Below are positions 23,764-31,900 of a stretch of DNA of 64,000 nt, in pieces; the first letter of the stretch is position 1, and every line of letters begins with the position of its first letter. The DNA is from Bacteroidales bacterium (lineage in GTDB: Bacteria; Bacteroidota; Bacteroidia; Bacteroidales; F082), in NCBI GenBank assembly GCA_900769945.1, contig CAAGIO010000022.1, forward strand, positions 124,001 through 188,000, written 5' to 3'. A model generated the notes under the pieces. It did no database searches, was not told where the DNA came from, and saw only the letters and a program-made list of their open reading frames with translations. The position numbers were made by a program, and so were the translations under genes.

Positions 23764-24081
23764 TTAGGCTTGACCGACTTGAGTTCCGTTGGCAACGAGG
23801 GCTGATTTTTCAACTTCAATATTGACGTTATTGTCAACAGTGATGACAATTGTTGTCTCTTTCACCTCATGGACTTTGCCGTGTATTCCGCCGATAGTCA
23901 TAACTTTGTCGCCTTTCTGTAAGGCGTCGCGGAACTTCTGTGCTTCTTTTTGTCTTTTGTTTTGGGGACGGATGAAGAACAGCCAGAATACAACGAACAA
24001 TAATACAATCATGATGATTCCTGACCATCCATTACCTTGTTGGGCAGGAGCTTGGAGTAAAAACATACTTAATGTGTTCAT
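23764..24081 (-). CDS. yajC: Preprotein translocase subunit YajC
   Basis: A 105-residue single-helix inner-membrane protein that associates with SecDF/YidC at the Sec translocon. The membrane segment WSGIIMIVLLFVVFWLFFI is followed by the family hallmark RPQNKRQKEAQKFRDALQKG and DKVMTIGGIHGKV. The Gln-rich N-terminus (LLQAPAQQGNGW) is typical. It is in a tight operon with ybbR and coaE downstream and DUF1573 upstream (16 nt). Confidence 0.94.
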   Translation of the reverse strand: MNTLSMFLLQAPAQQGNGWSGIIMIVLLFVVFWLFFIRPQNKRQKEAQKFRDALQKGDKVMTIGGIHGKVHEVKETTIVITVDNNVNIEVEKSALVANGTQVGQA

Positions 24082-24097
24082 AATTATTTATTTAAAA

Positions 24098-24547
24098 TTA
24101 GAAATTATCTATTGTCTCAACCCTTGCCTTGAACTTTAGTATTGTCTCGGAAGGGTTTGTGTTAGCTTTTACTATCACGCGTTTGTTTTGAAAGCCTTTA
24201 TGTCCCTTGCTGTCGTAAGTGATTGATACGTATCCTTCTTCTCCGGGTTTTAACGGACTTCTGGGGAACTTGGTGTCGGTGCAGCCGCATGTTTTCTCCA
24301 CTGCTGAGATAATCAGCGGGGCGTTCCCGGTGTTCTTGAACTTATACGTATATGAGACCTGCTCTCCCTGAATCATCTTACCGAAGTCGTGTTCTGTCAC
24401 TTCAAATGTTATTTTCGGCTCTTTAATGTTCTTGTTTGAAGAAGCAGAGGCGGGGTTGTTTACCAAATCGGTTGAGATGTTGTTATCTTTTGTCCCACAA
24501 GAGCTGATAAAAAGCAGTAAAAAAATAGGAATTAAAAATCTCTTCAT
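24098..24547 (-). CDS. DUF1573 domain lipoprotein
   Basis: 149 residues. The lipoprotein signal is MKRFLIPIFLLLFISSC. The mature protein is a single Ig-like DUF1573 domain (TEHDFGKMIQGEQVSYTYKF, then KNTGNAPLIISAVEKTCGCT with the conserved CGCT, and PLKPGEEGYVSITYDSKG). DUF1573 proteins are abundant in Bacteroidota envelopes; their role is not established. It lies in the same operon as yajC and the T9SS-type protein. Confidence 0.85.
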   Translation of the reverse strand: MKRFLIPIFLLLFISSCGTKDNNISTDLVNNPASASSNKNIKEPKITFEVTEHDFGKMIQGEQVSYTYKFKNTGNAPLIISAVEKTCGCTDTKFPRSPLKPGEEGYVSITYDSKGHKGFQNKRVIVKANTNPSETILKFKARVETIDNF

Positions 24548-24563
24548 ATCTAAAGTCTTTGTC

Positions 24564-25757
24564 TTATCTTCCGCTATTCCAAATCATCACAGAGCCCTGG
24601 TATCTGTAATCTTTTGTCTCTCCCTTGCATTCTAACACATAGAAATAAGTGCCGTCGGAGAGGTTTCCCCCGTCCCAGTCGTTCTTGTAATCTTCTGATT
24701 CATAGACTTTTCTGCCCCATCTGTTGAAAATGACGAGTTTGCTTGACAGGAAATATTCGCTAAGGTCGTTAATAGGCCTGCCGTCACCGCTGTTATATCC
24801 GATTTGGAAATAATCGTTGATGCCGTCACCGTTAGGAGTGAAGATGTTAGGAATCTTAAGGTCAACGGGGAGCATGGTTATGGACTTCACAAAAGTGGTG
24901 TCGCAGCCTTGTTCGTTAGTCACTGTCAGTTTTGCCGCCGGATTATCGCTTGTGACATTTGCGAAAGACACCTCCGGCTCTTCCTCTGTGAATGAGTTCT
25001 CGTAACTCTCAAATTCCCAGAAGAAGTTACTGATTTCTATTACGTTATCGTCGCCTGCTTGTTCTGTCTCCTTATTTTCAAACCACCATGTGATGTATGG
25101 GTTGTCTTTGTATAAGGTGTCTTTTGGGTCGGAGAAGATCTCCACATTAGGGTTTGGATATGCTTTCAAGCTGACGCTTTTAGTCTGCTGGCAGCCGTAC
25201 TCGTTGGTGACGGTGACGCTGTATTCGGTATATGCCTTCAGTCCGATAGCTATCTGCGGGTCCTCCATATACTGTATTGGCTTTATTGGCTCGTTCCATT
25301 TGTATGTGAAGCTCTGATAGCTGCTGCCTTGGGTGTTGACGGCCTCCGCTCTGACTTTTGCGGTCTGGCCGTTGTCGGCGTTCTTGTCGCTGCATGTTAA
25401 CGCAAGCTGCTCGAAATGTATGTCGAAGGCCGGCCTCATCGTAAACGTGATGCTGTTGTCACATACGAGGTTACCCGAACCAGCGTCATAGAGAAATACC
25501 TCGTAAACAGAGTTGTTCTCTGTTATCTCAACCGTCACAGATGGCCCCTCGCTAATCACCTCTCCCTTGTGCTTCCATTGGTAAGTGTAGCTGCTGTTAT
25601 AGTCAACGCTGAGGCAAACCTCTGATTTATAACATACCGGCATCGTGACATCGTCGCCTACGTGGATCTCGCAATCTTGGGCTCTTACTACGCAAGGAAT
25701 CATGATTAATAATGTCGCGATAATGATTACAAAGCGAATATAATTTTGATTCTTCAT
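24564..25757 (-). CDS. Secreted Ig-like protein with gliding/T9SS type B C-terminal domain
   Basis: 397 residues from ATG 25757, with a signal peptide (FVIIIATLLIMIPCVVRAQ). The centre has Ig/PKD-like beta repeats (VCLSVDYNSSYTYQWKHKGE and YSVTVTNEYGCQQTKSVSLK). The last about 90 residues match the gliding-motility-associated C-terminal domain (CHU_C): IPNIFTPNGDGINDYFQIGY, LVIFNRWGRKVYES, YKNDWDGGNLSDGTYFYVLE. This domain sends proteins through the type IX secretion system. It is therefore a predicted cell-surface protein, and the organism should own a T9SS. It is the first gene of the yajC-coaE operon, an unusual place for a secreted cargo. Confidence 0.85.
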   Translation of the reverse strand: MKNQNYIRFVIIIATLLIMIPCVVRAQDCEIHVGDDVTMPVCYKSEVCLSVDYNSSYTYQWKHKGEVISEGPSVTVEITENNSVYEVFLYDAGSGNLVCDNSITFTMRPAFDIHFEQLALTCSDKNADNGQTAKVRAEAVNTQGSSYQSFTYKWNEPIKPIQYMEDPQIAIGLKAYTEYSVTVTNEYGCQQTKSVSLKAYPNPNVEIFSDPKDTLYKDNPYITWWFENKETEQAGDDNVIEISNFFWEFESYENSFTEEEPEVSFANVTSDNPAAKLTVTNEQGCDTTFVKSITMLPVDLKIPNIFTPNGDGINDYFQIGYNSGDGRPINDLSEYFLSSKLVIFNRWGRKVYESEDYKNDWDGGNLSDGTYFYVLECKGETKDYRYQGSVMIWNSGR

Positions 25758-25775
25758 CTTTTTCTTTTTATTTTG

Positions 25776-25783
25776 CAAAAATA
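25776..25783 (-). promoter_or_regulatory. -7 element for the T9SS-cargo/yajC/coaE operon
   Basis: Minus strand TATTTTTG, 18 nt before the ATG at 25757; it supports that start. Confidence 0.6.
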
Positions 25784-25967
25784 GGAATTTTTCTTTATTA
25801 ATGTGAAAAATGCAGTTTTATTATTTTAAAACTTTCTTTTGTTAGAAATGTGTCAAAATGTCCTTTCTTTTGTTAAGTTGTTGTGTGGATTATGACATGA
25901 TGTCGGTGGTGGGGGAGTGGACGGCTTTTTGATAAGGGGGCCGAAAACAATAGAAAGGAGATAAAAA

Positions 25968-28028
25968 ATGGAGAATAAGACAAAAGGTGACGCTCTGAGC
26001 ATGTATGCGAAGAACCTTAACGAGTTAGCGCGGCAGGGTAAGTTGGACCCGGTCATCGGTCGTGATGAGGAGATTCGTAGAGTGCTGCAGATACTGTCAC
26101 GAAGGACAAAAAACAACCCTATATTAATAGGTGAGCCGGGTGTTGGAAAGACGGCTATTGCTGAAGGATTAGCAGAACGTATTGTCAGTGGCGATGTCCC
26201 TGAGAACCTGAAGATGAAGAACGTGTATTCTTTGGATATGGGTGCTCTCATCGCCGGCGCAATGTATAAGGGTGAGTTTGAGGAACGACTGAAATCAGTT
26301 ATCAAGGAAGTCGTTGAAAGTAATGGTGATGTCATCTTGTTTATCGATGAGATTCACACTCTTGTCGGTGCCGGCGGTGGCGAAGGCGCGATGGATGCCG
26401 CCAACATCTTGAAACCTGCTCTTGCTCGTGGCGAGCTGCGCGCTATTGGCGCAACAACACTTAACGAGTACCAGAAGTATTTTGAGAAAGACAAGGCTCT
26501 CGAACGCCGTTTCCAGATAGTGATGGTTGACGAGCCTGACGAACAGTCCGCCATCTCGATACTGAGAGGCCTGAAGGAAAAATACGAGACACATCATCAG
26601 GTGAGGATACTCGATGAAGCTATTATCGCTGCCGTTGACTTGTCAATACGTTATATCTCTGACAGATTCCTGCCAGATAAAGCTATTGACCTTATCGATG
26701 AGGCTGCTTCTCGTCTGAGACTGCAAATAAACTCCGTACCAGAGGAGCTTGAAAATGTTCAACGTAAGATTCGGCAGCTTGAGATAGAGAGAGAGGCCAT
26801 CAAACGTGAGAACGACACCAAGAAGGTGGAGGAGCTCACAAAGACTATCTCGGACCTTAATTCAGAGAGAGAAAGCCTCCGTATGCGTTGGGAGATTGAA
26901 CGAGGGTTTGTGGAGAAGATACAGCGCGAGAAGAAAAATATCGAACAGTATAAGTTCCAAGCTGATGTGGCTGAACGTGAGGGCGATTACGGAAAAGTTG
27001 CCGAGCTGCGCTACGGAAAAATAAGAGATGCTGAGTCGGCAATAGCCAAAGCAAAAGAGCAACTCACTAAGGTTCAAGGCGACAAGCCACTCGTTGATGA
27101 GGAGGTCTCTGCTGATGACGTGGCAGAAATAGTGTCAAGATGGACGGGGATACCGGTGCATAAGATGATGCAGAGCGAGCGTGAGAAGCTTCTTAACCTC
27201 GAATCTGAGTTGCATAAGAGGGTCGTCGGGCAAGACGACGCTATCGCCGCCGTGTCTGACGCTATCAGAAGGAGCAGGGCTGGACTGCAGGACGCTAAAC
27301 GCCCGATAGGCTCGTTCATCTTCTTGGGTACTACAGGTGTGGGTAAGACAGAGTTGGCAAAGGCCCTTGCGGAGTTCTTGTTCGATAACGAAAACAATAT
27401 GGTTCGTATCGATATGTCTGAATATCAAGAACGTCATACTGTGTCACGGCTTATCGGCGCGCCTCCGGGATACGTCGGCTATGAAGAAAGCGGCCAGCTG
27501 ACAGAAGCTGTCAGACGCAAACCTTATTCCGTGGTGCTTCTCGATGAGATTGAAAAAGCCCATCCCGATGTGTTCAATATTCTGCTGCAGGTGCTTGACG
27601 ACGGCAGACTGACCGATAACAAAGGGCGTTTGGTGGATTTCAAGAACACCATCATCATTATGACTTCTAACGTGCCTGAAAAAGACCTGAGAAACCACTT
27701 CAGACCCGAATTTCTTAACCGTATTGATGACATCATTGTCTTCAAGCAACTTACAGAAGACCAGATTGTCGATGTTGTGGCAATGCAGTTCCAAAAGGTT
27801 AAGGAGATGCTTAAGGCTAACGCTATCAATATTGATATGACTGAAGAGGCTATGAGATATTTGGCGAAAATCAGTTATGACCCTCAATATGGAGCGCGCC
27901 CTGTGAAACGTATGATGCAACGTGAGATGTTGAACCAGCTCTCTCGTATGATTATCGCTGACAAGGTGAATAAAGAATGCCCTATCATTGTAGATTATGA
28001 TGGCAACGGTCTGGTTTTCAGGAATTGA
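25968..28028 (+). CDS. clpB: ClpB-type disaggregase lacking the N domain
   Basis: 686 residues, against about 860 for full ClpB. It starts at ALSMYAKNLNELARQGKLDP, the linker that in full ClpB follows an about 150-residue N domain, and an AAAGGAG site directly precedes the ATG. AAA-1 has Walker A GEPGVGKT (55-62) and FIDEIHT. The coiled-coil M domain (about 270-390) has the ClpB pattern, so this is not ClpA/ClpC, and no ClpP-binding loop is seen. AAA-2 has GTTGVGKT. Between MTSN (565-568) and FRPEFLNRID only 9 residues remain where E. coli ClpB has about 29, so a segment of about 20 residues is missing. Predicted ATP-driven disaggregase working with DnaK; substrate delivery through the N domain would be absent. 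Confidence 0.9.
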   Translation: MENKTKGDALSMYAKNLNELARQGKLDPVIGRDEEIRRVLQILSRRTKNNPILIGEPGVGKTAIAEGLAERIVSGDVPENLKMKNVYSLDMGALIAGAMYKGEFEERLKSVIKEVVESNGDVILFIDEIHTLVGAGGGEGAMDAANILKPALARGELRAIGATTLNEYQKYFEKDKALERRFQIVMVDEPDEQSAISILRGLKEKYETHHQVRILDEAIIAAVDLSIRYISDRFLPDKAIDLIDEAASRLRLQINSVPEELENVQRKIRQLEIEREAIKRENDTKKVEELTKTISDLNSERESLRMRWEIERGFVEKIQREKKNIEQYKFQADVAEREGDYGKVAELRYGKIRDAESAIAKAKEQLTKVQGDKPLVDEEVSADDVAEIVSRWTGIPVHKMMQSEREKLLNLESELHKRVVGQDDAIAAVSDAIRRSRAGLQDAKRPIGSFIFLGTTGVGKTELAKALAEFLFDNENNMVRIDMSEYQERHTVSRLIGAPPGYVGYEESGQLTEAVRRKPYSVVLLDEIEKAHPDVFNILLQVLDDGRLTDNKGRLVDFKNTIIIMTSNVPEKDLRNHFRPEFLNRIDDIIVFKQLTEDQIVDVVAMQFQKVKEMLKANAINIDMTEEAMRYLAKISYDPQYGARPVKRMMQREMLNQLSRMIIADKVNKECPIIVDYDGNGLVFRN

Positions 28029-28103
28029 CAATCCAAAATACATCCACGGTGTGAATCTGTGGATGTTTGATGATAAAGATTTATAAAATAAAATTCGTTT
28101 AAT

Positions 28104-28135
28104 AAAAAAGCACCGTTTGACCGGTGCTTTTTTTG
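28104..28135. terminator. Bidirectional terminator between clpB and rpsP
   Basis: AAAAAAGCACCG (28104-28115) pairs with CGGTGCTTTTTT (28122-28133) around a 6-nt loop. It serves convergent transcripts. Confidence 0.9.
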
Positions 28136-28150
28136 TAAGATGTGAGAATC

Positions 28151-28693
28151 TTAAGCCTCTGCTGCAGGTTCTTCTGCTGTCTCTTCTGTTGATTCAGCTG
28201 CCTCTGCTGCGGCTGCTGCTGCCTGTGCTGCGAGTTCTGCCTTCTTCTTGGCAATCTCCTCAGCGCGAGCGTCGTTAACCTTCTTCTCAGCTTCGATTCT
28301 TGCTTTCTGAGCGGCTCTGTTGCTCTCTGTTCTCTCTTTGAGCTCCTGAGCTGCCTTTGCTTCTTTCTCCTTCATCCATGCTTGGAATTTCACCTCTGCC
28401 TGTTCAAGAGTCAATGCGCCTTTCTTTACACCTACTAATAAGTGTTTCTTAAGCATAACGCCCTTCTTTGAAAGGATAGAACGCACTGTGTCTGTTGGCT
28501 GAGCACCTTTGTTAAGCCAATCAAGGGCTTTGTCAAAGTTAAGGTTGATTTCAGCAGGGATAGATACCGGATTATAAGTTCCGATTTTCTCAATAAATTT
28601 ACCATCACGAGGTGCACGACCGTCTGCAATTACAATGTGATAGAAAGGTTTGCCTTTCTTACCATGTCTCTGTAATCTGATTTTTGCTGGCAT
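28151..28693 (-). CDS. rpsP: 30S ribosomal protein S16 with long C-terminal tail
   Basis: 180 residues. Residues 1-85 are canonical S16 (PAKIRLQRHGKKGKPFYHIV, then ADGRAPRDGKFIEKIGTYNP). The remaining about 95 residues are an Ala/Glu/Lys-rich, probably helical tail that ends AEAAESTEETAEEPAAEA. Bacterial S16 is commonly 80-90 residues; extended S16 is a known feature of Bacteroidota. It is a single-gene unit with a -7 element at 28760-28767. Confidence 0.95.
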   Translation of the reverse strand: MPAKIRLQRHGKKGKPFYHIVIADGRAPRDGKFIEKIGTYNPVSIPAEINLNFDKALDWLNKGAQPTDTVRSILSKKGVMLKKHLLVGVKKGALTLEQAEVKFQAWMKEKEAKAAQELKERTESNRAAQKARIEAEKKVNDARAEEIAKKKAELAAQAAAAAAEAAESTEETAEEPAAEA

Positions 28694-28759
28694 AAAATAA
28701 ATTTTTTTTAATTGATTTATAATAATAAATGATTTAACCTACACGAGGTTTTCTGGCGG

Positions 28760-28767
28760 CAAAATTA
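28760..28767 (-). promoter_or_regulatory. -7 element of rpsP
   Basis: Minus strand TAATTTTG; the leader to the ATG at 28693 would be about 60 nt. Confidence 0.5.
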
Positions 28768-28854
28768 CAAATTTTATTAATACAAATTAAAGAAAACAAA
28801 AAATAATTTGTAGAAAAAATATCTCGGCTCCAATTGCGCTTCCTGAAATATTAT

Positions 28855-28862
28855 TATCTTTG
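28855..28862 (+). promoter_or_regulatory. -7 element of dnaE
   Basis: TATCTTTG, about 107 nt before the ATG at 28970, leaving a leader of about 100 nt. Confidence 0.55.
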
Positions 28863-28969
28863 CATATTGAAAACTTTAACGCCGGTAATCGACGTATGTC
28901 ATTAAAACTCATTGATAATATTTTATTGAACTGATGTCGGCTGGCCGATGGCTAAACACTAATAAAGAT

Positions 28970-31900
28970 ATGTTTCTGATTTTTGATACTGAGACGACGG
29001 GTCTTCCAAAATATAAAGACGCTCCTATTACTGACTTCTCTGCATGGCCGAGGCTTGTACAGTTAGCGTGGCAGCTGCACGATGAGCTTGGGCAACTTGT
29101 TGAGTCGCATAACCATATCGTTCGTCCTGACGGCTTCATCATTCCTATTGAAGCAAAGGTTGTGCATGGAATCTCTACGGAATACGCGATGAAGGTGGGC
29201 GAGCCGCTCGCTGATGTCCTGAAGATTTTTCTGGATTCGGCGGCAAAGGCGAAATATCTTGTCGGTCATAATGTCAAGTTCGACCTTAGTGTTGTCGGTT
29301 GCGAGCTGCTCAGGCTGACAGGCGAGAACCCTCTTGGTAAATGGATGCATATCGACACATGTTGCGAAAATACTGCACGCCTTTGCCACATTCCGGGTGG
29401 CAGCCATGCCGGTAGGTTCAGGTTTCCAAAGCTTTCCGAGCTGCACAGGTTCTTGTTTGGCGAGGACTTCGATTCCGCCCATAACGCCTCTGCCGACGTG
29501 GAGGCTACGGCAAGGGTCTTTCTGGAATGTGTGCGCCTTGGAGTCATAGATAACTCTGTCGTCAAGGAAGACCAATCCTTCTTCTCTCGGTTTAAAGATG
29601 CCAACCCTGACGTTGTGAAGCCCGCCGGAATTGAGGTGCGCCCTAATTTCGAATCTGCTGCCGAAACGCCCGCACAGACGGAAATCATACCCGGTGAAGA
29701 CGTGAATAAAGCTCCGGAAACATTGAAATTCACCCATTTACACGTGCACTCCCATTTCTCTATTCTTGACGGAATGTCGAAAATACCCGACTTGGTTGAG
29801 AAATGCAAGCGTTGCGGAATGTATTCTATGGCTCTTACAGACCATGGTAATATGTTTGGTATCAAGGAGTTCGCTGACTATGCCGCCTCTGCAAATGCTA
29901 AAGTCAAAGGGAAAATAAAGGATTATGAAGCCGTACTTGCCAAAGACGACGCCTCTGATGAAGAGAGACTGTCGGCACAAAACGCAATAGATAAACTGAA
30001 AGGAGAGTATTTTAAGCCGATATTTGGGACAGAGGCCTATTGCGCTCCGGAGAAAATAGAAAAGAAGGACGGGCGTGCCGACAGGGGCTGGCATCTTATT
30101 CTTTTGGCGAAGAACAAGACTGGATACAAGAACCTTTGTAAACTCGCATCTATCGCTTATACCGATGGATTCTATTATAACCCACGTATCGACCATTCAC
30201 TAATAGAGAAATATCATGATGGAATAATCGCATGTTCCGCCTGCCTTGGTGGCGAGGTCCCACAGAAGATTCTTAACGGCGATATCAAAGGGGCCGAAGA
30301 GACGATATTGTGGTTCAAGAGTGTCTTCGGTGATGATTATTATCTTGAGATACAGCGACATAAGACTGATAAGCCCGGTGGCGATAGGACCACATACGAA
30401 CGGCAGGTTGAAGTGAATAAGGTGATAATGGAACTCGCCAAGAAAACGGGCACAAAGGTCATTGCTACAAACGATGCGCATTTCGTTGAGGAGGAACACG
30501 GGGAGGCTCACGACCGCCTTATCTGCCTTAGCACGGGCAAGGACCTCGATGACCCTTCACGAATGCACTATACCAAACAAGAGTGGCTGAAGTCGCCCCA
30601 AGAGATGTGGGATATCTTCTCCGATATTCCGGAAGCTCTTGCCAACACAATGGAGATCGCCGAAAAGGTTGAGTCGTATAGTATTGATTCTGACCCTATT
30701 ATGCCAATGTTTGATATCCCGTCTGATTTCGGTACCGAGGAGGAATATCGTGCCAAGTTCTCTCAAGAGGACCTCTTCGAGGAGTTTACTCGCAACGAAC
30801 ATGGTGAGGTGGTGATGAGTAGGGAAGAGGGTGAGAAGAAAATCAAAAAACTCGGTGGATATGACAAGCTTTATAGGATAAAGTTGGAGGCAGACTATCT
30901 GTCGAAGTTAGCATGGGAGGGCGCAAAGATGCGCTACGGCGAGACACTGACCGAGGAACAGCATGAGCGGATACTTTTCGAGCTTCATATTATGAAGACC
31001 ATGGGCTTCCCCGGATACTTCCTGATAGTGCAGGATTATATAAAAGGTGCACGCGAGGAACTTGGGGTCTCCGTTGGCCCGGGACGAGGCTCCGCCGCCG
31101 GCTCAGTGGTGGCTTACTGCTTGAAAATCACTGATGTGGATCCGCTGAAATATGACCTCCTTTTCGAGAGGTTCCTTAACCCTGACCGTATCTCTCTCCC
31201 TGATATCGATGTTGACTTCGATGATGACGGACGCGCCAAGGTTCTTGATTGGATAACGAAGAAATATGGGAAGGAGAAAGTGGCTCATATCATCACCTAT
31301 GGCACCATGGCCGCAAAGTCTGCCATTCAAGACGTCAGCCGTGTGCAGAAAATACCCCTCTCTACAGTGGCCGAGATAAAAAGCTTTATCCCTGACAAGG
31401 CGTTCCCCGATAATGTCAAGGATGAGAAAGGCAACTCTCCGAAAGTCAACCTTAAGAATTGCCTCAAATATGTAACAGAGTTAAAGGACAGGCTTGAGGG
31501 TGACGATGAGAACATCGCTTCAATGCTTACGTATGCCTCTGAGCTTGAGGATACTAACCGTCAGATAGGTATCCATGCCTGCGGTGTCATCATTGGTGCC
31601 GACGACTTGACAAAGTTCGCTCCCGTATGTACTATCAAGGATAAAGAAACAAACGAGGACGTCATTGTGACACAGTATGACGGGCATGTGGTGGAGAGCG
31701 TCGGCTTAATTAAGATGGACTTCCTCGGACTCAAGACGCTGACGCAGATAAAAGACGCCTTGGCGAATATTAAGAAGACCCACGGCATTGACCTTGATAT
31801 TGACAAAATCCCTATCGACGATCCGGAAACTTACGCGTTGTACAGCGCTGGTAATACCGTTGGCACGTTCCAATTCGAGTCTGCGGGCATGCAGAAATAT

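Noticed and set aside
27444..28043. 199-codon minus-strand ORF
   Set aside because: Antisense to the ClpB AAA-2 domain; codon pattern follows the ClpB strand.
29063..29865. Two minus-strand ORFs of about 200 codons
   Set aside because: Shadows of the fused exonuclease/PHP part of dnaE.
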